A stretch of 33,070 nt of DNA from positions 1-33,070 of the forward strand of contig NZ_JACVZC010000066.1 in assembly GCF_016658545.1 (NCBI RefSeq), in the 5' to 3' direction. Both the position numbers and the translations under genes were made by a program. Of this stretch, positions 7,928-16,400 are shown in pieces (within the stretch, counting starts at the first letter, position 1; each line of letters starts with the position of its first letter). This stretch comes from Pseudomonas sp. S37. Its GTDB lineage: Bacteria; Pseudomonadota; Gammaproteobacteria; Pseudomonadales; Pseudomonadaceae. Under the pieces are notes generated by a model, which had not been told where the DNA came from, searched no databases, and saw only the letters and a program-made list of their open reading frames with translations.

Positions 7928-8004
7928 CGATCGCACAGGCGCTGCGAGAATCCCGCCGAACCCCTGGCCCGTCTAAACTGGCTGTGCTCGAGGGCAGGGC
8001 ACTG

Positions 8005-9408
8005 TCAGCCCCGACTCTGCAAGGCCAGCTGCATCGCCGACAGCTTGATGCAGGTCTCCTCATACTCACTGGCCGGGTCCGAAGACCGTACGATGCCGCA
8101 CCCGGCATACAGCCGTGCCTGGTCGCCCTGCAGCAACGCCGAGCGCAGGCCGACGATGAACTCGCCGTTGCCGCGGGCGTCTACCCACCCCAGTGGCGCT
8201 GCGTACCAGCCGCGGTCAAAGCCTTCGTGGCGGCGTATATAGTCCGTCGCCTGCTGGCGCTCATGGCCGCCCACGGCCGGGGTCGGGTGCAGGGCGGCGG
8301 TCAGTTGCAGCAGGCTGGCGGGTGGCCGCAGGCGGCCTTCGATGACCGTGCTCAAGTGCTGTACCCGGCTCAGGCGCTGGATCGAGGGCGTAGCTGGCAC
8401 ATGCAAGTGCTCGGCCCATGGCGCCAGCACCTGCTGGATAATCTGCGCCACCACGGCGTGCTCATGGCGGTTTTTTTCGCAGTCCATCAGTGCCCGGGCC
8501 AACTGGGCATCCTGGCGCGGGTCCGGGTCGCGTCGGCATGTTCCGGCCAGCGCCAGGGTCTGCAGCTGGCCGTCGTTCAGCCTGACCAGGCGCTCTGGGG
8601 TGGCGCCGATAAAGCAGCTTGCCTGGCGGCGAAAGGCGAACAGGTAAGCGGCTGGCTCGGCGCTGGCCAGCTGGGTCAACGCCAAACCGGGGCTGGGCGG
8701 TGCGCTGTACACGCTGACCACTTCGCGGGCCAGCACTACTTTCTGCAGTTCGCTGTTATGCAGCGTGTGCAGTGCCTGCGCCACCTTGCCTTCCCATTCG
8801 GCGCGCGGCAGGCACTGGTCGTGCAGGTGCGTGATGGCGGTTGCGGTTACTGGCGGCGACAGGTAGCGGTCCATCAGCGCGCGCCAGCTATCCAGCAACT
8901 GTTCGCTGCGCTGGCGGGGGTTGTCCGTGGCGTTGATGCGCTGCTGGCACAGCAGCCAGCACTGGCCGGCCTCGCGCACCACCAGCACGCTCATCAGCCA
9001 CAGCGAAGCATCACCGAAACCGTGCCAGGCACTGCCGGGCGCCACCTCGGTGTCGAAGCGCATGCCACCGCACAGCAGCGGTGGCTGCGGGCCGTGGATC
9101 ACTGCGCTGTCCAGCCAGGCCTGCCATTGCGTGTCCAGGCTGGCAAAGCGCTGGGCGCCCGTAGCGTTCAACGCATCGGCAAGGCCCCAGCCGAACAGGC
9201 TTCGCGCGCCGCCGGCGTCGCGCCAGAACACCGCATCGGCACCGGGCCGGTCGGCCTGGCGGAACAGCGCCAGCAAGTCCATGTCGGCGATGGCCCAGGC
9301 ATGGCTGGCCAGCACGGGTGTGCCGAGTACGGCAGCGCGTTGGCGGGCGCGTTCGAACACCTCGGTCAGTTCGGCCAGGTGGTGTTCAGGGTGGCTGAAG
9401 GCGTTCAT
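8005..9408 (-). CDS. pchA: isochorismate synthase PchA
   Basis: This 467-residue enzyme converts chorismate to isochorismate, the first committed step to the salicylate part of pyochelin. It belongs to the MST family (EntC, MenF, PchA). K223 in LQKVVLAREV is the expected general base. FIGATPERLV (266-275, with E272), TLALAGTC, LHPTPAVGG and RGWYAAPLGW are the conserved chorismate and Mg2+ site segments. Its length is close to that of P. aeruginosa PchA. It is the last gene of the minus-strand pchDCBA operon and its ATG overlaps the pchB stop by four bases. PchB directly downstream in the pathway makes an isochorismate-to-salicylate function clear. Confidence 0.95.
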   Translation of the reverse strand: MNAFSHPEHHLAELTEVFERARQRAAVLGTPVLASHAWAIADMDLLALFRQADRPGADAVFWRDAGGARSLFGWGLADALNATGAQRFASLDTQWQAWLDSAVIHGPQPPLLCGGMRFDTEVAPGSAWHGFGDASLWLMSVLVVREAGQCWLLCQQRINATDNPRQRSEQLLDSWRALMDRYLSPPVTATAITHLHDQCLPRAEWEGKVAQALHTLHNSELQKVVLAREVVSVYSAPPSPGLALTQLASAEPAAYLFAFRRQASCFIGATPERLVRLNDGQLQTLALAGTCRRDPDPRQDAQLARALMDCEKNRHEHAVVAQIIQQVLAPWAEHLHVPATPSIQRLSRVQHLSTVIEGRLRPPASLLQLTAALHPTPAVGGHERQQATDYIRRHEGFDRGWYAAPLGWVDARGNGEFIVGLRSALLQGDQARLYAGCGIVRSSDPASEYEETCIKLSAMQLALQSRG

Positions 9409-9710
9409 GCCGGGGCCCTCTGGCTACGCCAGTACAGCACTTGCTGGGCGATGTACCAATGGATGATCTGAGCAAACAGGGTTTCGACGAAGTGCCCATC
9501 CAGCCCTGCCTGTTCGGCCCACTGGCGCCGCTGCGGCAGCATCTGCGCAACGCGCTCGGGTGCGGCAATGCTGCTTTCACTGGGTTTGAAGCGGGAGGCG
9601 GCCTTGACGTAGGCCATGCGCTGGCGCATCAGGTCGATGATCTGCTGGTCCAGTGCGTCGATGGCAAAACGGATGTCTGGCAAGCCTTCACAAGCGTCGG
9701 GGGTTTTCAT
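9405..9710 (-). CDS. pchB: isochorismate pyruvate lyase PchB
   Basis: This 101-residue AroQ-fold protein splits isochorismate into salicylate and pyruvate. Nearly the whole chain is readable as PchB: MKTPDACEGLPDIR at the start, RMAYVKAASRFK, APERVAQMLP and FAQIIHWYIAQQ near the end. The active-site residues known from P. aeruginosa PchB, R14, R31, K42 and Q90, occur at exactly these positions. It overlaps pchC and pchA by four bases on either side, so the three are probably translated together. It also retains the general chorismate-mutase fold, and a weak mutase side activity is known for the family. Confidence 0.96.
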   Translation of the reverse strand: MKTPDACEGLPDIRFAIDALDQQIIDLMRQRMAYVKAASRFKPSESSIAAPERVAQMLPQRRQWAEQAGLDGHFVETLFAQIIHWYIAQQVLYWRSQRAPA

Positions 9711-10501
9711 TGCAGGGCTTCCTCGGGAACGGGATAGGTGCGCGGTCGGCGCTCGAGCAGGGCGGCCGCCAGGGCATCGAGCACCGCCTGGCGTTGCTCT
9801 ACCAGGTAGAAATGCCCGCCAGCCCAGCGCCGCAGTTGCAGTGGCGGGTGGCTGGCGGCTTGCCAGGCCTGGGCTTCGTCAAGGCTCACCTCGGGATCTT
9901 GCTCGGGGAAGAACACGGTGACCGGGGTGTCGAGGGGGGTAGGGGCGGCGCGGCCATAGGTTTCGACAATGCGGTAGTCGTTGCGCAGGCTGGGCAGGAA
10001 CATGCCGCGCAGGTCGGGGTCGGCCAGCAGCGGGTTGGGCCGCCCGGCCAAGCGCTGCACGTCGTCCAGCAACGCCTGGTCAGGGCCGCTGTGCAGCTGC
10101 CCGCCACGCTGGCACTGCGGCGCGGGGTGGGCCGAGGCGAACAGGTGCCCCACGGCCACGCCCTGGCGCTGCAGGCGCGCCGCCACCTCATACGCCACCA
10201 CCGCGCCCAGGCTGTGGCCGAACAGCGCCAATGGCCGGTCGGCGTAGCCGCGCAGGGCTTGGCTGGCAGCTTCGGCCAGGCTGTCCATGCTGGTCAGGCA
10301 GGGTTCGCCGAAGCGGTCTTCGCGGCCGGGGTACTGGATGGCCAGCAGGTCGATCTCGTCCGGCAGGGCGGCGGCCCAGTCGCGGAAGAAACTCGCACTG
10401 CCACCGGCATGAACAAAGCATACCAGGCGCCAGCGCGGCATTGGCGACAACCGGTACGGCCGCACCCAGCGCATGGCCTGGGCCAACGCTTCAGCAGTCA
10501 T
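9707..10501 (-). CDS. pchC: type II thioesterase PchC
   Basis: This 264-residue alpha/beta hydrolase is of the external editing thioesterase type that clears wrongly loaded groups from carrier domains of siderophore NRPSs. The triad is visible as S97 in GHSLGA, D202 in PEQDPE and H230 in WAGGHFYL. VCFVHAGGSASFFRDW near residues 27-42 and QYPGREDRF are typical of TEII enzymes. It overlaps pchD and pchB by four bases each. The partner domains are PchE and PchF, encoded on the other strand. It is slightly longer than the P. aeruginosa protein. Confidence 0.93.
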   Translation of the reverse strand: MTAEALAQAMRWVRPYRLSPMPRWRLVCFVHAGGSASFFRDWAAALPDEIDLLAIQYPGREDRFGEPCLTSMDSLAEAASQALRGYADRPLALFGHSLGAVVAYEVAARLQRQGVAVGHLFASAHPAPQCQRGGQLHSGPDQALLDDVQRLAGRPNPLLADPDLRGMFLPSLRNDYRIVETYGRAAPTPLDTPVTVFFPEQDPEVSLDEAQAWQAASHPPLQLRRWAGGHFYLVEQRQAVLDALAAALLERRPRTYPVPEEALQ

Positions 10502-12165
10502 TGCGCAAGGCTCCCGCGGTTGGCGTCGAGCCAGGCCTGGCGCAGGCTGTCGCGCAGGTCCTTGCGGCTGACCTTGCCCACCCCGGTCTGTGGAAAGCGG
10601 GCGATGAACTCGATGCGGTCCGGCACCTTGAACGCCGCCAGCCCTTGGCTGCGCAGGTGCTGTTTGAGGCCAAACGCCGAAGGCGCCGGCTCGCGGGCGA
10701 CGATGAACGCACAGGTGGACTCGCCCAGCACGGCATCGGGCATCGCCACCAGGGCGGCGTCGTGCACCTGGGGGTGGGCCAGCAGCAGGTTTTCCACTTC
10801 TTCGGCGGCAACCTTCTCGCCGCCCCGGTTGATCTGGTCCTTGTCCCGGCCTTCGACTACCAGGTAGCCCTCGGGGGTGCGTCGCACCCGGTCGCCGCTG
10901 CGGTAGAAGCCGTCGGCAGTGAACGCCTTGGCATTGTGCTGGGGCAGGCGGTAGTAGCCGCGGATGGTGTAGGGGCCACGCACCTGCAGCTCGCCGACCT
11001 CGCCGTCGGCGACCGGCTGGCCCTGTTCGTCGACGATGCTCACTTCATCATCGCCGCACAGTGGCCGGCCCTGGGTGTGCAGCACCAGCGCCTCGGGGTC
11101 GCCCAGGCGGGTGTAGCACAACAGCCCCTCGGCCATGCCCAGCACCTGCTGCAGTGCACAACCCAGCACCGGGGTGACGCGCTCTGCCGCCGTGCTCAGC
11201 AGTTTCGCGCCGCCCACCTGCAGCAGGCGCAAGCTCGACAGGTCGGCCTGGCGCTGCACCTGGGCATCCAGCCACAGCATTGCCAGTGGCGGCACCAGTG
11301 CGGTTACGGTAACCCCTTGCTCGGTAATCAGGGCAAAGCAGGTATCCGGGTCGGGGCGCTGGCTGCACACCACCCGCCCGCCGGCCAACAGGGTGCCGAT
11401 CACCCCGGGGCAGCACAGGGTGAAATTGTGCGCCATGGGCAGCGCCGCCAGGTACACGGTGTGCGCATCGAAACCGCACACCGCGCTGCTGGCGCGCACG
11501 TTGTACAGGTACTCGGCGTGCCGGCGCGGGATCAGCTTGGGGGTACCGGTGGTGCCGCCCGACAGCTGGAAGCAGGCTACGGCGTGCGGCGTGCCGACGT
11601 CCTCTTGCAGCGGCTGGTCGGCGTACAGCGCCGCCAGCTGGGTGAATTCTTCGGCAACCCCGTCGATCACCACGTGGCGCAGGTGTGGGTGGTCGCTGCA
11701 CAGCTGGCGCGCCATCTGCCGGCAGTCGAAGCCTTCAAGCTGGTCGCAGCCGATGTACGCACGCGCCTCGGCAAACCCGCAAAAACCGCCTATCTCGTGC
11801 TGGCGATGGGCGGGCAGGGCGAGAATCGGCCTGACCCCAAGGCGGAACAGGGCGAAGCACACCTCAATGAAGGCGCTGCCGTTGGGCAGGTGCACCACCA
11901 CGTTGTCGCCGGCCTGCAGCCCGAGTTCGCGCAGGCCGGCAGCCAGGCGCTGGCAGTTCTGTGCCAGCTCGGCGTAGCTGCGCTGCACGGGGCCGTCGCT
12001 GATGGCGATGGCGGCCGGGTGGCGGGCTGCGGCCTGGTCCAGGGCCTGGGCAAAGGTCTGGTCCTGCCAGTAACCGGCCTGGCGGTAACGTTCGGCGAAC
12101 TCGGCAGGCCAGTCGGGGCTATCGGCCAAAGGCGCTGGCAGGGGCGTTGCGGGGAGCGATGACAT
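10498..12165 (-). CDS. pchD: salicyl-AMP ligase PchD
   Basis: This 555-residue stand-alone adenylation enzyme activates salicylate as the acyl-adenylate and loads it on the aryl carrier domain of PchE. LSGGTTGTPKLIPR (about 201-214) is the ATP loop. The HN pair at 246-247 (LPMAHNF) is typical of aryl-acid activating enzymes, where Asn replaces the Asp that holds the amino group of amino acids. K531 in GVGKVSRKDLR is the C-terminal catalytic lysine. The ATG at 12165 has AGGAG six bases upstream; the 27-residue in-frame extension would run through the leader hairpin and Fur box and is rejected. It is the first gene of pchDCBA, with a Fur-like box and a candidate PchR box upstream. Confidence 0.95.
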   Translation of the reverse strand: MSSLPATPLPAPLADSPDWPAEFAERYRQAGYWQDQTFAQALDQAAARHPAAIAISDGPVQRSYAELAQNCQRLAAGLRELGLQAGDNVVVHLPNGSAFIEVCFALFRLGVRPILALPAHRQHEIGGFCGFAEARAYIGCDQLEGFDCRQMARQLCSDHPHLRHVVIDGVAEEFTQLAALYADQPLQEDVGTPHAVACFQLSGGTTGTPKLIPRRHAEYLYNVRASSAVCGFDAHTVYLAALPMAHNFTLCCPGVIGTLLAGGRVVCSQRPDPDTCFALITEQGVTVTALVPPLAMLWLDAQVQRQADLSSLRLLQVGGAKLLSTAAERVTPVLGCALQQVLGMAEGLLCYTRLGDPEALVLHTQGRPLCGDDEVSIVDEQGQPVADGEVGELQVRGPYTIRGYYRLPQHNAKAFTADGFYRSGDRVRRTPEGYLVVEGRDKDQINRGGEKVAAEEVENLLLAHPQVHDAALVAMPDAVLGESTCAFIVAREPAPSAFGLKQHLRSQGLAAFKVPDRIEFIARFPQTGVGKVSRKDLRDSLRQAWLDANRGSLAQ

Positions 12166-12175
12166 GCAATCTCCT

Positions 12176-12201
12176 ATTTGTAGAAATAATTGGCTACAAA
12201 T
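12176..12201 (-). promoter_or_regulatory. inverted repeat in the pchD leader, touching the ribosome site
   Basis: On the pchD strand ATTTGTAG and CTACAAAT form a perfect 8-bp stem with a 10-base AT-rich loop, immediately followed by AGGAG and the start codon. It could be a leader RNA hairpin influencing pchD translation, or a DNA dyad bound by a protein. Only the repeat itself is seen. Confidence 0.5.
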
Positions 12202-12206
12202 GGCTA

Positions 12207-12225
12207 AATGAGATTTATTATCATT
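12207..12225 (-). promoter_or_regulatory. Fur box of pchDCBA
   Basis: On the pchD strand the 19-mer AATGATAATAAATCTCATT resembles the Fur consensus GATAATGATAATCATTATC and keeps outer arms AATGA and TCATT. It lies about 40 bases upstream of the pchD start, in the likely promoter, and would give repression by Fur in iron-rich cells. Confidence 0.7.
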
Positions 12226-12252
12226 GTCCATCGACGACCCCATCACAACGCC

Positions 12253-12285
12253 AAGGCTTTCGGTGCCGTGACTTTTTCGTTAGAT
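12253..12285 (-). promoter_or_regulatory. candidate PchR box upstream of pchD
   Basis: This 33-bp element, read on the pchD strand, begins ATCTAACGAAAAAGTC and ends CGAAAGCCTT. It matches the element before pchE at 25 of 33 positions and the one before fptA at 22 of 33. It lies 87 bases from the pchD start and 97 bases from the divergent pchR start, so it could serve both activation of pchDCBA and autoregulation of pchR. Confidence 0.72.
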
Positions 12286-12382
12286 GAAATACCCAGTGGC
12301 TTGAAACCGGGGGGCACGCTTCGCCAGCCTCCCGTCATCACCGTTTCGCCCCCGTAATGGCGCAAGGAAAAGGGAAAACCCA

Positions 12383-13276
12383 ATGACTATTACGATCATC
12401 GCCGCAAGCAACCCCGAAAAGCAGGCCGAGCCCAAGGGCAACCAGCCCGGCACGGTTTACCTGGAGCCGCACATGACGCTGGTCACCGGTACCCTGTGGT
12501 CGGAAAGCGAAGCCTGGGTCGAAGACCCGCTCGAGCGTGGCCTCAAGCTGATCCTGGTGCAGAGCGGCGAACTGTCCTGCCGGATCCCGGGGCATGCCAC
12601 CCAGGCCATCCGCGGCCCCAGCCTGTGCACCATCGTCAACGACGGCGAGTTCACCTCATCGCAGATCTACGGCACCGACACGCCGCTGCGCTACACCATC
12701 GTGCAGCTGGACCTGGAGTCCCTCGACCGCCACCTGGGCATGGCCCCGCGCAAGCTCCTTGCCGCCCGCGGTGGAGACCCCTACATGATGGTGCGCCCCG
12801 CGCCGCGGGCGATGCAGGCGCTGGCCACGCAGATCGCCACCTGCCCGATGCAGGGGCCGACCCGCTCGCTGTACCTGGGCGGCAAGGCCCTGGAGCTGAC
12901 CGCGCTCAGTGCGCAGTTCCTGCTGGAGGAGCGCGGGCAGCCGGAGCAGAAGCTGCGCATCACCTCATCGGACGTGGAGCGGGTGCATGCCGCCCGCGAC
13001 TTGCTGGTGCGCTCGCTGCTGGAGCCGCCAAGCCTCAACAGCCTGGCCAGCCATGTCGGCATGAGCCCGCGCAAGCTCACCGCCGGGTTTCGCAAGGTGT
13101 TCGGTACCAGCGTGTTCGGTTACCTGCAGGAGCATCGCCTGAGTGAGGCCCACCGCATGCTCAGCGAGGAGGAGAGCAACGTGTCCACGGTGGCCTATGG
13201 TGTGGGCTACAGCCCGGCGCATTTCTCCATCGCCTTTCGCAAGCGCTACGGGGTATCGCCTAGCGAGATCCGCTGA
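12383..13276 (+). CDS. pchR: AraC-family regulator PchR
   Basis: This 297-residue transcription factor is the ferripyochelin-responsive activator of pyochelin genes by position, length (nearly that of P. aeruginosa PchR) and domain order. The N-terminal part (about 1-190) is the ligand-sensing domain. The C-terminal part (about 200-297) is an AraC double helix-turn-helix, with LNSLASHVGMSPRKLTAGFRKVFG as the first and VSTVAYGVGYSPAHFSIAFRKRYG as the second. The ATG has AAAGGG about eight bases upstream. It is divergent from pchD and followed by pchE, and three copies of a shared 33-bp element in the locus are its likely targets. No clear Fur box was seen directly before its own start. Confidence 0.93.
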   Translation: MTITIIAASNPEKQAEPKGNQPGTVYLEPHMTLVTGTLWSESEAWVEDPLERGLKLILVQSGELSCRIPGHATQAIRGPSLCTIVNDGEFTSSQIYGTDTPLRYTIVQLDLESLDRHLGMAPRKLLAARGGDPYMMVRPAPRAMQALATQIATCPMQGPTRSLYLGGKALELTALSAQFLLEERGQPEQKLRITSSDVERVHAARDLLVRSLLEPPSLNSLASHVGMSPRKLTAGFRKVFGTSVFGYLQEHRLSEAHRMLSEEESNVSTVAYGVGYSPAHFSIAFRKRYGVSPSEIR

Positions 13277-13298
13277 CCGGCAGCACGGGTGTCGCTGA

Positions 13299-13331
13299 AT
13301 CTAATGAAAACGCCTGCGCATCTAAAGCCTT
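13299..13331 (+). promoter_or_regulatory. candidate PchR box upstream of pchE
   Basis: The element begins ATCTAATGAAAACGCC and ends CTAAAGCCTT, 103 bases before the pchE start. It has the same orientation relative to transcription as the copies before pchD and fptA. Positions shared by all three include ATC, GAAAA, and the AAA near the 3' end. Such sharing between otherwise unrelated intergenic regions argues for a common regulator, most simply PchR. Confidence 0.72.
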
Positions 13332-13353
13332 GAGCACGTTCTGAAAAGCTTCC

Positions 13354-13368
13354 TGAGATAGAGTCTCA
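13354..13368 (+). promoter_or_regulatory. weak Fur-like site upstream of pchE
   Basis: TGAGATAGAGTCTCA has the 7-1-7 layout of the Fur core TGATAATnATTATCA and matches 9 of its 14 fixed positions. It lies 66 bases upstream of the pchE start and 22 bases after the candidate PchR box, the same order as at fptA. The match is modest, so the call rests partly on position. Confidence 0.42.
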
Positions 13369-13434
13369 ATTGATAACGCCTTGCATCTTTGCCAGGCAAA
13401 CAGACTCTTTTCGACCGGGTACAGGAAGCTTCTC

Positions 13435-16400
13435 ATGAGCGAGCTGACAACAGCAGACATCACCGCGGCCAACCCGCTTCGCCCTTGGTTGCTTGAACAG
13501 TTGGCGCCCTTGCTGGGTGCCACCGTGGCAGAAATCGACAGCCTGGGTGACCAGGAAAACCTGCTGGGCTGCGGGCTGGACTCAATCCGCCTGATGTACC
13601 TGCAAGAGCGCTTGCGCAGCCACGGGCTGCAGGCCGACTTCGCCCAGCTGAGCGCCGAGCCCAGCGTGGCGGCCTGGCTGGCGCTGCTGCATGGGCAGGC
13701 GCTGCAGGCGCCCACGGCCGCGATCACCGCAGCCCTGCCGGAGGAGGGGCAAAGCTTCGAGCTTAGCGCGGTGCAGCAGGCCTACTGGCTGGGGCGTGGC
13801 CCCGCCGAAGTGCTGGGCAACACCAGCTGCCACGCCTGGCTTGAGTTCGACTGCCAGGGCATCGAGCCGCCGCGCCTGGCCGAGGCGGTGCGCTGCGTGC
13901 AGGCACGCCACCCGATGCTGCGTGCCAGTTTCAACGATGGCCTGCAGACCATTTTGCAGGCGCCCGAGGTGCAGGTTTTCGACCATCAGGACTGGCGCGG
14001 GTTGCCGCTGCAGGCTGCGCAACAGGCCTGGGCCGAACTGCGCCACTGGCGTTCGCACCAGTGCCTGGCGGTGGAGGCGGGGCAGGTGATGCTGGTTGGG
14101 CTGGTGCAGTTGCCCGAGGGCCGCGACCGGGTGTGGCTGAGTGTCGACCTGCTGGCGGCGGACGTGGAAAGCCTGCGCCTGCTGATGGCCGAACTGGGCC
14201 AGGCGTACCGTGGCGCAAGTGAATTGCCGCCGCCGCCAGCCCTGCACTTCGCCGACTACCTCAGCCGCCGCCAGCAGCGCCGCGCCGAAGCCTGGGCGCG
14301 TGACCGCGACTATTGGTGCCAGCGCCTGGCGCAGTTGCCCGATGGCCCGGCGCTGCCGCTGGCCTGCGCCCCCGAATCGATCCGCGAGCCGCGCTTCAGC
14401 CGCCAGTCGCTGCTGCTCAGCGCCGCCGAAGCCGAACGCTTGCAGGCGCAAGCCACCCGCCACGGGCTGACCTTGTCGTGCGTGTTCGCCACCGCCTTTA
14501 CCGCCGTGCTGGCGCGCTGGAGCGGGCAGGCGCAGTTGCTGCTCAACGTGCCGCTGTTCGACCGCCACGACGACCACCCGGATATCGGGCGGGCCATTGC
14601 CGACTTCACCACGCTGCTGCTGGTGGCGTGCACCGATGCCCCGCAACTGCCGTTCGCCGAGGCGGCGCGGCAGTTCCAGCAGCGGCTGCATGCCACCATC
14701 GACCGTTCTGCCTTCCCGGCCCTTGAGGTGCTGCGCGAAGGGCGGCGCCAGGGGCATCCGCGTTCGGCGCCGGTGGTGTTCTCCAGCAACCTCAACGAAG
14801 CCGGCTTCGTACCCGCAAGCTTTCGCGAGGTGTTCGGCGAACTGCACAGCATGATTTCGCAAACCCCACAGGTGTGGCTCGACCACCAGTTGTACCGGGT
14901 CGAGGATGGCCTGCTGCTGGCCTGGGACAGCGTTGACGGGCTGTTCGCCGACGGCGTGCTGGCGGCCATGTTCCAGGCGTATGACGCGCTGCTGCGGCGC
15001 CTGGCCGACAGTGACTGGCAACTGCCGCAACCGCTGCCGTTGCCGCTGGCGCAACAGGCGCGCCGCGACCTGCAGAACAGCGTGCCGGCCGTGGCCCCGG
15101 CGCGGGGCCTGCTCGACGACTTCTTCCGCCAGGCTGCCAGCCAGCCCCACGCCCCGGCGCTGAGCTGTGGCGCGCAGCACTGCACGTATGGCGAACTGGC
15201 AACCCGTGCGCTGCGCGTGGCCGCCGGCCTGCTGGCGGCCGGGATGCGCCAGGGTGATGCGGTTGAAGTCTGCCTGCCACGCGGGCTGGACCAGGTGGTG
15301 GCGGTGTTCGGGGTGCTGGCGGCGGGTGGCTGCTACGTGCCTATCGACACCGCGCAGCCGCCTGCGCGGCGCAGCCTGATCGAGGCGGCGGCCGGCATCA
15401 GCCTGGTCATCGCCGAGCAGGCGCCGCAGGCCACGCCGGGCAACCCGCCGCTGCGCTGCCTGCCACTGGCACAGCTGGAACAGGCTGCGCCTTTGCCGGC
15501 CGCGCGCCAGGTGGCGCCACAGGCCAGCGCCTACGTGATCTACACCTCGGGCTCGACCGGCGTACCCAAAGGTGTGGAGGTCAGCCATGGCGCCGCGATC
15601 AACACCCTCGACGCCGTTCAGGCCGAGCTTGCGGTCGGGCCTTGCGACTGCCTGCTGGCGGTCTCCGCGCTGGACTTCGACCTGTCGGTGTATGACCTGT
15701 TCGGTGTGCTGGGCCAGGGCGCCCGCGTGGTCTTGCTGCAACCCGAAGAAACCCGCGACGCGGCGCGCTGGGCCCAGCTGATAGCCGAGCATCGGGTAAC
15801 GCTGTGGAACTCGGCGCCAGCGCTGCTGGAAATGGCACTCGGCATCGCCGAGGGCCAGCGCCACTACCAGAGCCTGCGCGCGGTGCTGTTGTCGGGTGAC
15901 TGGATCGCCCTCGACCTGGCGGCGCGCCTGCGCCGGCACGCCGGTGCGCAGTGCCGGGTGTACGGGCTGGGCGGGGCCACCGAGGCCGGGGTCTGGTCGA
16001 ACCTGCACCGTATCGACGAGGTGCCGGGGCACTGGGCCTCGATCCCTTATGGCAAGCCGCTGGCTGGCCAGGCCTATCGCGTGGTCGACGACAGCGGCCG
16101 CGATGTGCCCGACCAGGTGGCGGGGCAGTTGCTGATCGGCGGCGCCAGCCTGGCGCGCGGCTACCGCAACGACCCACAGCTGACCGCGCAGCGCTTTCGC
16201 TGCGACGAGCGCGGGCGCTGGTACCACACCGGCGACCGTGGGCGTTTCTGGGGTGACGGTACGCTTGAGTTTCTGGGGCGGGTCGACCAGCAGGTCAAGC
16301 TGCGTGGCCAGCGCATCGAGCTGGGCGAAATCGAAGCGGCGCTGGGCGCCCATGCGCGGGTCGAAAGCGCCTGTGCGGCGGTGTTGCCTGGCGCGGTTGC

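Noticed and set aside
8005..12165. Salicylate genes of a pseudomonine-type siderophore
   Set aside because: Pseudomonine loci carry histidine decarboxylase and a different NRPS set; here the linked NRPSs have two cyclisation domains, cysteine codes, PchG and FptA, which define pyochelin.
12163..12246. Longer PchD starting at 12246
   Set aside because: The extra 27 residues would be coded by the Fur box and the leader hairpin, while ATG 12165 has an ideal AGGAG.
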